64,000 nucleotides of DNA. Source: Bog-532 sp963828445 (GTDB taxonomy: Bacteria; Actinomycetota; Actinomycetes; Streptosporangiales; Streptosporangiaceae). Where the stretch lies: positions 186,001 through 250,000 of the forward strand of contig CAWHFP010000009.1 of assembly GCA_963828445.1 (NCBI GenBank), in the 5' to 3' direction. Shown piece after piece: positions 1 through 9,419 of the stretch (positions within the stretch are counted from its first letter, which is position 1; the number at the start of each line of letters is the position of its first letter). The position numbers and the translations under genes were made by a program. The notes beneath the pieces are model-generated. The model ran no database searches, was not told where the DNA came from, and was given only the letters and a program-made list of their open reading frames with translations.

Positions 1-434
1 GCGATCACGTAGGCGGTGGGCCCGGCGGCGGCCAGGGCCGCGGCCACCGGCAGGTCGAACACGATGGCCGCCCCGCCCGCGCCGACCCCGACGAAGATCA
101 GGCCGGCGTGCCCGCTGCTGGCCAGCACGCCGCCCGCGGCGGCCATGGTGGCCGAGGCCGCGGACAGGGCCGGGTGCCGGATCCCGGTGACGTCGACGGC
201 CAGCCACACCAGCCAGCTCAGCCCGGCCACCACCACGCTGACCAGCGCGGCCAGGGGAGTTCCGGACCAGCCCACGGTGATGCTGGTCGCGACGTACCAC
301 ATCGCCCCGCCCAGCCCGGCCAGGCTGATGGCGGCCCGGATACCGCGGTGCGGGATCAGCCCGCTGAACCCGATACCGATGCTGACCGGCTGGTCCCGGC
401 GCGCGGCGGCGGTGAGGTGCCTGGCGATGTCCAT
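1..434 (-). CDS. Membrane protein, N-terminal part (possible sensor histidine kinase), cut by window edge
   Basis: Reading leftwards from an ATG at 434, 144 codons stay open to the edge of the window, so only the N-terminus is present. The protein starts MDIARHLTAAARR and then has about four to five hydrophobic segments (roughly residues 32-55, 58-80, 88-105, 107-125) and no soluble domain yet. The short basic leader, a run of helices of this kind and a Gly/Ala-rich fourth helix resemble the membrane domain of actinobacterial NarL-type sensor kinases, but no kinase motif is visible, so this is inference only. It follows the next membrane gene after 32 bases on the same strand and is probably cotranscribed with it. 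It could equally be another small transporter or sensor. Confidence 0.5.
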   Translation of the reverse strand, partial: MDIARHLTAAARRDQPVSIGIGFSGLIPHRGIRAAISLAGLGGAMWYVATSITVGWSGTPLAALVSVVVAGLSWLVWLAVDVTGIRHPALSAASATMAAAGGVLASSGHAGLIFVGVGAGGAAIVFDLPVAAALAAAGPTAYVI

Positions 435-466
435 CAGGTCCCCATTATCTGCCGGGTGCCCGCGGA

Positions 467-1201
467 TCAGAGCCGCCGCCGGTCCCGGCGGGCCCGGCGA
501 TCCTGCTGGCGGTCCACTTGCCGGTTCAGCCAGCCGGCCACGAACGTGGCCGGCACCGCGAGCAGGTCACTGGCCCAGCCCCGGCCGGCCGGCGGCTCCG
601 CGGTGGCCGGGGTGCCCGCCGGGGCGCTGGCGGCCGGTGCGGCGGTAGCGACCGGGCGGGCCGGACGCCGGACCTGCCGGACCCGCCGGGCCCGCCCGTA
701 CAGCAGCACGCTGCGGAACAGGTCCATGCCGATGGACAGGAAGATGAACGCGTTGGTCAGGGCGGTCGGGCTCAGCTGGTGGGCGGCCAGGAACTGGCCG
801 AGCTGGTGCGGGAACTCGTGCTGGGACGCGTAGGCGAACCACAGCCGGACCGCGGTGACCACGATCCAGACGGCCGCGTACCCGGCGCCGGCGTGGCTGA
901 CCGCGGTGCCGCGCGGCTGGCTGCGGCCGAACCGGCCCCGCCAGGCCGGCTCGTAGCCGACCGACACGAACCACGGGCCCATCGCGAACAGCCCGAGCAG
1001 AAGGCCGGCCAGCGCCCCCGCGCCCTGGAGCAGGAGGTCATGGCCTGACGTGGGCAGGCTGGTGAAAAAGAACGGCACGATGAGGACCACGGCGATCACC
1101 GGCCGCAGGACCCGGAACCAGCCCACCTTGCGGCGGCCCAGGTCCGACTCCAGCACAACCCCCAGCACCGCCAGCTGCAAAATCAATACGCTTGTTGTCA
1201 T
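467..1201 (-). CDS. Integral membrane protein of unknown function
   Basis: A 244-residue protein with hydrophobic segments near residues 3-18, 30-48, 60-80, 108-128 and 150-170 and an Arg/Pro/Ala-rich cytoplasmic-looking tail ending in many arginines. I chose the ATG at 1201 (MTTSVLILQ) because GAGGG lies eight bases upstream; a longer open frame back to 1276 has no such site and would run deep into the divergent gene's upstream region. I do not recognise the family. It lies upstream of another membrane gene (possible sensor kinase) and is divergent from the DUF885 gene, sharing a control region that holds two adjacent palindromes. Confidence 0.6.
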   Translation of the reverse strand: MTTSVLILQLAVLGVVLESDLGRRKVGWFRVLRPVIAVVLIVPFFFTSLPTSGHDLLLQGAGALAGLLLGLFAMGPWFVSVGYEPAWRGRFGRSQPRGTAVSHAGAGYAAVWIVVTAVRLWFAYASQHEFPHQLGQFLAAHQLSPTALTNAFIFLSIGMDLFRSVLLYGRARRVRQVRRPARPVATAAPAASAPAGTPATAEPPAGRGWASDLLAVPATFVAGWLNRQVDRQQDRRARRDRRRL

Positions 1202-1258
1202 GCCCCAACCCTCGCCAGATCCCGCCGCAACCGGATCGGCCCCTGGGTGGGCTGAGGG

Positions 1259-1295
1259 GGTGGAGATCATCTCCACCGGGGGGTCATCCCCCCGG
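1259..1295. promoter_or_regulatory. Two adjacent perfect inverted repeats between divergent genes
   Basis: Bases 1259-1277 form ggtggagat-c-atctccacc, a perfect nine-base inverted repeat, directly abutting 1276-1295, a perfect eight-base repeat (ccgggggg, loop tcat). They sit just upstream of the minus-strand membrane gene and over the presumed start of the DUF885 gene. Either a regulator-binding region or an RNA hairpin at the 5' end of the plus-strand message is possible; the sequence does not say which. Confidence 0.45.
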
Positions 1296-2957
1296 GTGGA
1301 TCAGCTGGCTGAGGGTTATGTGGAGCGGGCGGCGGCCCTGGACCCGGCCCTGGCCACCTTCTCCGGGATCGCCGGACACGACGGTGAGCTGCCGGATCTG
1401 AGCGCTGACGGGTTCGCCGAACGGGCCGAGCTGGATCGGTCGACCCTGGCCGCCCTGGACGCGGCCGAGGCCCTCGGCCCGCGCGAGCAGACGGTACGGG
1501 CCGCGATGCAGGAGCGGCTGGCCGTGGCCGTGGAACGCTATGACGCCGGCGACCTCACCAGCGACCTCAACGTGACCGAGAGCTGGGTCCAGTACGTGCG
1601 CGAAGTCTTCGACCTGATGCCCACCGAGGGTGAGGAGGCCGCCGCCACCGTCGCCCGGCGCATGGCCGCGGTGCCGGAGGCCTACCGCCAGTTCTCGCAG
1701 ACCCTGCTGGGTGCGGCCCGGAACGGCCGCCCCCCGCCCCGGCGGCAGGTGGAGGAGGTCGCCCAGCAGTGTGCCGCCTGGGCCACCCCGGAGGACCCCT
1801 TCTACGAGGGACTGGTCAGCCGGCTGACCGGGGTCCCGGAGTCGCTGCGCGGGGACCTGGACGCGGCCGCCCGCGCGGCGACGGCCGCCACGGCCCGGCT
1901 CGGTGGGTTCCTGCGCGGCGAACTGCTGCCGCTGGCCCGGGAGAAGGATGCCTGCGGACCGGACGTCTACGCCCGGGCGTCACGGCACTTCCTCGGCGCC
2001 ACCGTGGACCTGGCCGAGGCCTACGCCTGGAGCTGGGCGGAGGTCGCCCGGCTGCGCGCCGAGCAGGCGCGGGTCAGCCAGCTGATCCGGCCCGGCGCCA
2101 CCCGCGAGGAAGCGGTGGCGATCCTGGACCAGGACCCAGTCCGGCGCATCGAGGGCCGGGAGAACTTCCGGGCCTGGATGCAGGACCTGGCCGAGCGCAC
2201 CATCGCGCAGTTGCACGGAACACACTTCGACATCCCGGCGCCCGCCCGGCGGATCGAGGCCGTGATCGCTCCGGTCAACGACGGCGGGATCTACTACTCC
2301 GGGCCGTCGGAGGACTGGTCCCGGCCCGGGCGGATGTGGTGGTCGGTGCCGTCCGGGCTGGACCGCTTCGCGACCTGGAAGGAGATCACGACCGTCTACC
2401 ACGAGGGTGTTCCCGGTCACCATCTGCAGATCGCGCAGTCCCTGGCCGAGCAGGAGAACCTGAACCGCTGGCAGCGGAAGATGTCCTGGGTCTCGGGCTA
2501 CGGTGAGGGCTGGGCGACCTACGCCGAGCGGCTCATGGGCGAGCTCGGCTACCTGGACGACGACCCGGGAGCGTATCTCGGGCTGCTCGACGCGCAGGTG
2601 ATGTCGGCCGCCAACGTGGCCCTGGACATCGGGGTGCACCTGGAGCTGGCGATCCCCCCAGGCGCCGGCTGGCGGGAGGGTGAGCGCTGGAACGCCGCGA
2701 TCGCCTGGGAGTTCCTGCGGGCCCACTCCAGCTGGGACGAGCCGCGGCTGCGCTTCGAGCTGCACCGCTACCTCGGCTGGCCCGGGCAGGTCCCGTCCTA
2801 CAAGCTCGGCGAGCGAGCCTGGCTCCAGGCCCGGGACGAAGCCAAGGCCCGGGCCGGAAGTGACTTCAGCCTCAAGGACTTCCACTCCCGGGCGCTCAGC
2901 CTGGGCGCCATGGGCCTGGACCCGTTGCGTACGGCCTTGTCCCGCGGCCTCAGCTGA
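1260..2957 (+). CDS. DUF885 family peptidase-like protein
   Basis: About 565 residues, the usual length of the DUF885 (PF05960) family, whose members are predicted zinc-dependent carboxypeptidase-like enzymes. The diagnostic HEGVPGHH motif is near residue 380, followed by the family-typical sequences GEGWATYAERLMGELGY and MSAANVALDIGVH; the N-terminus has the expected LDPALATFSGIAGHD. Start is uncertain: an ATG at 1200 overlaps the divergent gene's own start codon, so the GTG at 1260 (just after gctgaggg) or the GTG at 1296 fits better. The stop overlaps the end of the convergent ABC ATPase gene by eight bases. Substrate unknown; no signal peptide is seen, so it is probably cytoplasmic. Confidence 0.85.
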   Translation: MEIISTGGSSPRVDQLAEGYVERAAALDPALATFSGIAGHDGELPDLSADGFAERAELDRSTLAALDAAEALGPREQTVRAAMQERLAVAVERYDAGDLTSDLNVTESWVQYVREVFDLMPTEGEEAAATVARRMAAVPEAYRQFSQTLLGAARNGRPPPRRQVEEVAQQCAAWATPEDPFYEGLVSRLTGVPESLRGDLDAAARAATAATARLGGFLRGELLPLAREKDACGPDVYARASRHFLGATVDLAEAYAWSWAEVARLRAEQARVSQLIRPGATREEAVAILDQDPVRRIEGRENFRAWMQDLAERTIAQLHGTHFDIPAPARRIEAVIAPVNDGGIYYSGPSEDWSRPGRMWWSVPSGLDRFATWKEITTVYHEGVPGHHLQIAQSLAEQENLNRWQRKMSWVSGYGEGWATYAERLMGELGYLDDDPGAYLGLLDAQVMSAANVALDIGVHLELAIPPGAGWREGERWNAAIAWEFLRAHSSWDEPRLRFELHRYLGWPGQVPSYKLGERAWLQARDEAKARAGSDFSLKDFHSRALSLGAMGLDPLRTALSRGLS

Positions 2958-3576
2958 CGGCCAGCCTCAGGTCCAGGGTCTTGTCGCAGCGTTCGGCGAC
3001 CTCGGGGTCGTGGGTGGCCATGACCAGGGCGGCGCCGCGGTCGGTGATGCCGAGCATGCGGTCCAGGACGACGGTCCGCGCGGCCAGATCCAGCTCGGCG
3101 GTGGGCTCGTCGGCGACCAGCAGCTTGGGCCGCCGGGCCAGCGCGCGGGCCACCGCGACCCGCTGCTGCTGGCCACCGGACAGCTCCTCCACGATCTGGC
3201 CCGCGTGCGGGCCGAGGCCCAGTTCCTCCAGGGCGGCGGCCGCGGCCGCCTGGGCTTCGGGCGCGGGCAGCCCGGCCGCCCGCACCGCGACCTCGATGTT
3301 CTCGGCCGCGGTCAGCAGGGAGACCAGGCCGTAACCCTGGAGCACCATCGACACCCCGGCCCAGGGCGCCCGGGTCCCGGTGCGCCGTTCCCCATCCACG
3401 TACACCTCGCCGGCGGTGGGTGCGGCCAGCCCGGACAAGATGGCCAGCAGGCTGGTCTTGCCGGACCCCGACGGCCCGATGACGGCCAGGCTGCCCCCTT
3501 CGGGCACGTACACGTCCACGCCGTTCAGGATGGTCTGACCCTCCCGCTCGTAGCGGATCCCGCGGGCCTCAAGCAC
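2950..3576 (-). CDS. ABC transporter ATP-binding protein (LolD/MacB type)
   Basis: A compact 208-residue ATPase. Walker A is GPSGSGKTS near residue 37, the signature is LSGGQQQR near 133 and Walker B is KLLVADEP near 152, with the switch His in MATHDP. This size and layout is typical of ATPases that serve FtsX-type permeases (LolCDE, MacB families). It overlaps the upstream ATPase gene by eight bases and is last in the pnt-permease-ATPase operon. Two ATPases next to a single long permease suggests a heteromeric ATPase pair; the substrate is unknown. Confidence 0.9.
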   Translation of the reverse strand: MLEARGIRYEREGQTILNGVDVYVPEGGSLAVIGPSGSGKTSLLAILSGLAAPTAGEVYVDGERRTGTRAPWAGVSMVLQGYGLVSLLTAAENIEVAVRAAGLPAPEAQAAAAAALEELGLGPHAGQIVEELSGGQQQRVAVARALARRPKLLVADEPTAELDLAARTVVLDRMLGITDRGAALVMATHDPEVAERCDKTLDLRLAVS

Positions 3577-4435
3577 GTTCGTCCCCCTCCAGGTTGGCCC
3601 GGTGCAACGACACCCCGTCCGGAGTCGGGACCGCCTGGACCAGCGTGCCCGGGGGCAGCGTGGTCTCCAGCACCTCGGTGGGCAACTGGACCGAGCCGTC
3701 CCTGGACACGACCAGGTAGTCCTGGCCCGCCTGGCCCTCGGCCCCCACCCGGCCGTCGCGGATGGTGACCGTACGGCGCAGCGAGTTGCCCACCACCGGG
3801 TCGTGGGTCACCATCACCACGGTGGTGCCCTCAGTCTCGTTGGCCGCGCGGATCAGGTCGAGGACCGCGGTGGCCGAGCCCCGGTCGAGCTGGCTGGTGG
3901 GCTCGTCGGCCAGCAGCAGCCGGGGCCGGTTGGCCAGGGCGACCGCCACCGCCAGCCGCTGCTGCTCGCCGCCGGACAGCCGCCCGGCCCGGCGGTGCGC
4001 CACCCGGGCCAGCCCCATCGCGTCCAGCAGTTCCGCGGTCCGGCGTCGGCTGGCCGCCCGGCCCGGGTGGGCGGGCCGCTGCGCGAACATGACGTTGCCG
4101 GCCGCGGTCTCGTTGGCCAGCAGGTTACGCCCGGGGTTCTGCAGGACCACGCCCACGTCGTGCAGGCGCAGGGCCGCGGCCGAGCGGCTGGTCAGGTCGT
4201 TGACCCGGCGGCCGCACACCACCACCCGGCCCGCGGTCGGCTTGAGCAGCCCGGCCAGCAGCCACAGCAAGGTGGACTTGCCCGCGCCGGACGGCCCGAG
4301 CAGGGCGACGGTGTCGCCGGCCGGGACGGTCAGGTCGATGCCGCGCAGCGCGGTCACCTCCTGGCCGAGGGTGCCGTAGACCTGGACCAGGCCGTCGCAG
4401 TGCACCACCGGCTCGGATTCCACGGTCACGCTCAT
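3569..4435 (-). CDS. ABC transporter ATP-binding protein with C-terminal extension
   Basis: 288 residues. Walker A GPSGAGKST is near residue 48, the signature LSGGEQQR near 153 and Walker B RLLLADEP near 172, with His in MVTHDP. After the ATPase core there is about 60 extra residues containing YLVVSRDGSVQLP, a small extension seen in some ATPases that work with large FtsX permeases. The gene overlaps the start of the second ATPase and lies about 118 bases downstream of the FtsX permease, so both ATPases most likely energise that permease. Confidence 0.88.
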   Translation of the reverse strand: MSVTVESEPVVHCDGLVQVYGTLGQEVTALRGIDLTVPAGDTVALLGPSGAGKSTLLWLLAGLLKPTAGRVVVCGRRVNDLTSRSAAALRLHDVGVVLQNPGRNLLANETAAGNVMFAQRPAHPGRAASRRRTAELLDAMGLARVAHRRAGRLSGGEQQRLAVAVALANRPRLLLADEPTSQLDRGSATAVLDLIRAANETEGTTVVMVTHDPVVGNSLRRTVTIRDGRVGAEGQAGQDYLVVSRDGSVQLPTEVLETTLPPGTLVQAVPTPDGVSLHRANLEGDERA

Positions 4436-4553
4436 GCTGTCTTCCCCGCTCGCTTCCGGGCCGCTTGAAGGCGCCCCCTTCCCTCGTCGCGCCCGCGCTC
4501 GTTCCTCGCTTGGCGCTCCTCAGTCCAGGCGGCGCCGCGGCCCTCTCGCTCGC

Positions 4554-7500
4554 TCATGTGGGGGTCTCCCGCAGCTGGTCGAGGCTGACCCCGCGGATGA
4601 GCGTGCGGCTGGCCGCCGCGGCCGCGATCGTCAGCACCGCGACCGCCACCACCAGCATCACCACCAGCGGGAGCACCGGGGGTACGTAGGACACCACCGC
4701 CGCGGGCGGCGCGGTGAGGAACTCGGGCACGCTCCGCAGCGTCACCACCGCGGCGATCGCGCCGATGATCACTCCGACCACGGTGCCGAAGCCGAGCAGC
4801 AGGGCCAGCTCGGTGCGCACCGCCCGGCGCAGCGTACGGAGCGGCACCCCCGAGGCGGACAGGGCGGCGTACTCGTACCGGCGACGCCGGGCCGACAGGT
4901 ACAGGTCGAGGATGGCCGCGCCCGCCGCCAGCAGGGTGGCCGCGGCCGCATCGGCCAGGAACAGCACGCTCGACAGCGCGGGCCCCTGGCGGGCGAAGGT
5001 CGCGGCCAGCTGGTCGGTGGTGCTGGAGCTGGCCACGCTGACCCCGGCGGCCTGCAACCGGGTTTCGATGGCGTCCTGCCCGGGCCGGCCAGCCACACCT
5101 GCTCGACGGTGGTGGTCGACAGGTTGAAGCCCGCGGCGAGCTCGGCGTACTGGCGGTCCACGATGACCCCGTTGGCCGGGGCCCCGGGCACCGCGGCCGC
5201 GGCCGCGATCACCTTCAGGCCCAGCGACGTACCGTCCAGTCCGGTCCCGGTGGCCTGGGTCTGGCCCGGGCTGACCAGGGCCGACGACACCACCGCGGGC
5301 AGCGGGTAGGGGCGGTTGACCGAGGTCAGCACGGCGTCCTGGCCGATCCGGGTGTTGAACGACCAGGAGATTCCGCCCGCCTCGGCCTGGATCTGGTCGG
5401 GCGGATCGTCCGAGTGCCCGGGTCGCCAGGAGCTGGTGTCGGTCAGGGTCGAGCGCGAGCCCGCGCGCACCCACTTCCCGCCCTGTTCCGACTGGATCCC
5501 GGTGATCGTCATCGCGCCGCTGACCCCGTTGCTGCCCCCGGGGGCCAGGGCACTGGTGGGCGGGCTGATATCCAGATCCTGCAGCACGCAGGGGCAACCG
5601 ACCAGCGAACCGGTCACGGTGGCCGTGCCCTGGGCGGGCAGGGTGCCCAGGCTGACCGGTGAGGAGCCGGTGCTGACGTCGGCCGACAGCGTCGAACCCG
5701 CCGCCACCTTGCTGACCTGGACCGTGATCCGCATGGCGGACCCGTTCAGCGTGACCGGGGCCGGCGCCGGCGGGTCCAGCTCGGTCGCCAGCTGTTTCAG
5801 GCTCGGCTGGCCGGGCTCGCGGGTCCAGGTCGCCACCTGGGCGAACCGCTGCGGGTCGACGGCCTGCACGGTCAGCCCGGCGCTGCCGCTGGACGTGCTG
5901 GTGTAGCTGTCGACCGCGGCCGCCTCGTGCCCGCTCGGGTCGGCCTGGTCGACCAGCGTGCTCAGGTTCTTCCCGGCCGGGACGTCCACCGTCAGCACGG
6001 TCGGGGCGCCCACGTCGGTGGCCGCGACGCGCCGCTGGTTCTGGTCACCGACCGACCACGCGCTGACCGCGAAGGTGGTCAGGCCGATCGCGGTGACCAG
6101 CACCATCACGGCCCGCACGCCGCTGGGACGGCGGGCCACGTGCCGGATGGCCAGGAACGTGCCGAGGCCGCCGCCCCGGCCGGTCCTGGTGTAGGCGGCC
6201 CGGCAGCCGACCGGCAGCAGCCGGGAGGCGATGACCGCGACCGTCAGCCCCAGCAGCCCCGGCACCAGCAGGATGAGCGTGCCGGGTTTGGCCGAGCTGA
6301 CCTGACCGGAGATGTACAGCTCGAGCAGCCCGGCCACCGAGAAGGTGGCCAGTACCGCGTCGGCCACCCAGCCGCGGCTGGTGATCCGCAGGCCGGAACG
6401 CCGCCATTCCTCCAGCACCGGGCGCCGCAGCGTCCGCTGGGCGGCCAGGGCCGCGGCGGCCAGGCCCCCCAGGGTGGCGGCCACGGCCGCACCCCAGGCC
6501 AGCCCGGCCAGGTTCACCGGGGTGCCGGGCCGCAGCAGCAGGTGGCTCAGGATCGTCGTGGCTCCCCACCCGGCCAGCACGCCGGCGGGCAGGGCCAGGG
6601 CCAGCAGGATGATTGGTTCGGACAACCCGAAGGCCGCGGTCGCCCAGGACCCGCGGCCGCGCAGCTTGGCCAGGGCGATCTCCGCGCCGCGTCCCTCGAC
6701 GGCGTCGGTGACGGCCAGGAACAGCAGCAGCAGGCACAGGGCCAGCAGCTGCAGGGTGATGAGCAGGATGGGGATGGCCAGTGTGGTCCAGCCGGACGTC
6801 ACCGACGACAGCGTGGCCGGGATGGACGTGCTGACCAGGATCTGCGCGTCGGTCAGGGCCGGGTCCTGGCTGAACGCGGTCATCGCCGCCCCCAGCTGGT
6901 TCACCTGGCCGCCGCTGACCCGGTCGACGTTGAGGACCTCGTCCACCACCGCCGTGCCCTGGAACGTGGCGGGGCCGTTCGTGATGGTGGACCGGGCTGT
7001 GTACAGGGTCTGGAGCGGCGACTTGTCCTGCTTGGCGTTGGTGTTCTGGTTGGCCGAGCCGGGGTCGTTGCCGAACCAGTAGTCGGCGTTCGGGTTCGGC
7101 ACCCGGTAGATGCCGGTGACGGTCAGCGGCATCTCACCGGGGAAGTGCAGCTGCTGCCCGACGTGCCAGCCGGTCACCTTGGCCGTGGACCGGCTGACCA
7201 CGACCTGGCCGGACGCGGTCGGGCACCGGCCGCTGATCCGCAGGTGCCCGCACACCGCCGACCGGTAGACCAGCGGGATGGTGGACTGGTACAGCGGCAG
7301 CGGCAGGGTGCCTTCCAGCGCGTACACCGGCGGGCCGAACAGGTTGTCCTTGGCCAGCCCGCCGAGCGCGCTGTCCAGTTGCTGCTGCTGGGTCGGGGGC
7401 AGCTGGCCGAGCAGGGTCGACAGCGAGCCGGTCTCGTCGACCTCGTAGCCCCGGCCGGTGACCGGCTGGGTGGCGATGGTGTCGCGCAGGATCGAGGTCC

Positions 7501-7624
7501 GCGCGGCCGAGTAGTAGATCGGGCCGGCCGCCGCCGCGGCCACCGCCACCAGGGCCACGATGAAAATGATCATGGTTGTGCCCGCGCGCTGCGCGAGGCC
7601 GCGCAGCCAGGATGTTCCGGTCAT
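4554..7624 (-). CDS. FtsX-like ABC transporter permease, split by a one-base frameshift
   Basis: The gene starts at the ATG at 7624 (MTGTSWLRGLAQRAG, then a membrane segment) and overlaps the pntB stop as ATGA. A periplasmic-type domain follows residues 35-260, four transmembrane segments lie near 275-440, then a second extracytoplasmic domain. The frame continues cleanly to about 5090, where the homologous sequence passes into another frame: TTTVEQVWLAG in the first, GQDAIETRLQAAG onwards in the second, ending in three to four C-terminal membrane segments at 4554. One missing base within the GC-rich bases 5077-5091 explains it; the joined product is about 1,020 residues, typical for actinobacterial FtsX permeases with two FtsX domains. 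Everything downstream of the break is well conserved coding sequence, favouring a sequence error or very recent mutation. Confidence 0.82.
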
Positions 7625-9036
7625 GCGACCAGGGTCTTGACCGCGGCGGTGAGATCGCCGAGCGCGGTCTTGGCGTCGGCGAAGTACATGCTGGTCTTGG
7701 GGTCGGTGTACAGCTCGTTGTCGATGCCGGCGTAGCCGGTGCCCATCGAGCGTTTGACCACGATGATGCTCTTGGACTGGTCGACGTCGAGGATGGGCAT
7801 GCCGGAGATGGCGGTGCCGGCCCGGCGGGCGGCCGGGTTGGTGACGTCGTTGGCCCCGATGACCAGCGACACGTCAGCCCGGCTGAACTCGGGGTTGATC
7901 TCTTCCATCTCCTTGAGCTGCGGATAGGGCACGTTGGCCTCGGCCAGCAGCACGTTCATGTGACCGGGCATCCGGCCCGCCACCGGGTGGATGGCGTAGC
8001 TGACCTCGATGCCCCGGTCCTCCAGCAGGCTGGCCAGCTCGGCCACCGCGTGCTGGGCCTGCGCGGCGGCCAGTCCGTAGCCCGGGACGATGATGACCTT
8101 GCTCGCGTAGGCCAGCTGAATCGCGGCGTCGTCGGCCTGAATCGACTTCACCTGGGCGTCGCCGCCCGGGCCGGCCACGGCCACCGCGCTGTCTCCGGTA
8201 CCGAACCCGCCCACGATGATGTTGGCCAGCGACCGGTTCATGGCGTCGGCCATCAGCTTGGTCAAGATGCCGCCGGACGCGCCGACCAGCGCCCCGGCCA
8301 CGATCAGGGCCCAGTTGTCGATGACGATGCCGGCCATGGCCACGGCCGTGCCGGTGAACGCGTTGAGCAGCGAGATGACCACCGGCATGTCCGCCCCGCC
8401 GATCGGCAGGACCATCATCACCCCGAACGCCAGCGACGCCAGCACCACGATCAGCAGGGCGGGCAGGCTGGCCGTGCCCAGCATGAACGCGGCCGTGCCC
8501 ACGATGACCACGCCGAGCGCGATGTTGATCAGGCGGCTGCCGCGGAACACCACCGGCTGGCCGGTGATCACCCCCTGCAGCTTGCCCGCGGCCACGATCG
8601 ACCCGGACAGGGTGACCCCGCCGATGATCGCGTCCAGCAGGGTGGCCACGGTGGTGGTGCCGAGCACCCCGCCGGGCAGGCCCTCGGTGTGGATGTAGTC
8701 GTAGATGCCGACCAGGGCGGCCGCGCCGCCGCCGACCGCGTTGAACATCGACACCAGCTGGGGCATGGCCGTCATCTGCACGGTCCGCGCCGAGTACAGG
8801 CCGAAGGCCGATCCGGCCAGCGCCCCGCAGATCAGCACGATCCAGCCGGCCGCGGTCACGGTGCCGTCGTGGATCAGCAGGACCAGCGTGGCCGCCACCG
8901 CCACGACCATGCCCGCGGTGGAGACCTGGTTGCCGCGCCGGGCGGTGGCGGGCGAGTTCATCAGGTGCAGCCCGATCACGAAGCAGGCCGCGGCCAGCAC
9001 GTAGACCAGCTGGATGACCGCGGCGAAGCTGGTCAC
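7621..9036 (-). CDS. pntB: NAD(P) transhydrogenase subunit beta
   Basis: 471 residues. This subunit carries membrane helices (about residues 1-260, for example the segments starting at VIQLVYVLAAACFVIGLHLM) and the C-terminal NADP(H)-binding domain III with the characteristic VIIVPGYGLAAAQAQH and VIGANDVTNPAAR motifs. With the alpha subunits it couples proton entry to hydride transfer from NADH to NADP, supplying NADPH at the inner membrane. It is third in pntAA-pntAB-pntB: its start overlaps the pntAB stop by four bases, and its stop overlaps the permease start, so translation is probably coupled along the operon. Confidence 0.97.
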   Translation of the reverse strand: MTSFAAVIQLVYVLAAACFVIGLHLMNSPATARRGNQVSTAGMVVAVAATLVLLIHDGTVTAAGWIVLICGALAGSAFGLYSARTVQMTAMPQLVSMFNAVGGGAAALVGIYDYIHTEGLPGGVLGTTTVATLLDAIIGGVTLSGSIVAAGKLQGVITGQPVVFRGSRLINIALGVVIVGTAAFMLGTASLPALLIVVLASLAFGVMMVLPIGGADMPVVISLLNAFTGTAVAMAGIVIDNWALIVAGALVGASGGILTKLMADAMNRSLANIIVGGFGTGDSAVAVAGPGGDAQVKSIQADDAAIQLAYASKVIIVPGYGLAAAQAQHAVAELASLLEDRGIEVSYAIHPVAGRMPGHMNVLLAEANVPYPQLKEMEEINPEFSRADVSLVIGANDVTNPAARRAGTAISGMPILDVDQSKSIIVVKRSMGTGYAGIDNELYTDPKTSMYFADAKTALGDLTAAVKTLVA

Positions 9037-9419
9037 GCGGGCCTGCCGTTGGACGCGGGCCGGTCGCCGTCGGCCGCCACCGGGGCCGCGGTGGCGGTGG
9101 CGCCCGCTGTGCCGCCGACGGGGGCGGGCGGGGCTGGTGTCTTGCGCCGGAACATCTTCAGCATCCGGCCGGTCACCACGTACCCGCCGACCACGTTGGC
9201 GGCGGCGAAGAACGCGGCCACGAAGGCCAGGATGTAGCCGACCGCGTTGTCGGCGGTGACCCCGATGAGCAGCGCGCCGGCCAGCACGATGCCGTGGATC
9301 GAGTTGGCCGCCGACATCAGCGGGGTGTGCAAGGTCGCCGGGACCTTGCCGATGACCTCGACGCCGACCAGCAGGGCCAGCACAAAGATGGTGAGGTCAG
9401 TTACCAGTGCCGTCGACAT
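9033..9419 (-). CDS. pntAB: NAD(P) transhydrogenase subunit alpha 2 (membrane part)
   Basis: A 128-residue membrane subunit beginning MSTALVTDLTIFVLALLVG; three hydrophobic segments occupy roughly residues 5-24, 35-53 and 57-78, and a Pro/Ala-rich tail follows. Actinobacteria split the transhydrogenase alpha chain in two, and this corresponds to domain II helices of the E. coli alpha subunit. The HGIVLAGALLIG segment is family-typical. The ATG at 9419 was chosen because it gives the family N-terminus; the start lies 23 bases inside the pntAA coding region, consistent with coupled translation. Confidence 0.93.
   Translation of the reverse strand: MSTALVTDLTIFVLALLVGVEVIGKVPATLHTPLMSAANSIHGIVLAGALLIGVTADNAVGYILAFVAAFFAAANVVGGYVVTGRMLKMFRRKTPAPPAPVGGTAGATATAAPVAADGDRPASNGRPA

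Noticed and set aside
16..833. Plus-strand open frames of 210 and 241 codons at the left edge
   Set aside because: They are antisense to the two membrane-protein genes, have Arg/Pro/Ala-rich composition and no recognisable domain.
5927..7735. 602-codon plus-strand frame opposite the FtsX permease
   Set aside because: Composition is Gln/Arg/Gly/His-rich antisense shadow, typical of high-GC genomes; the minus-strand gene has clear membrane helices.
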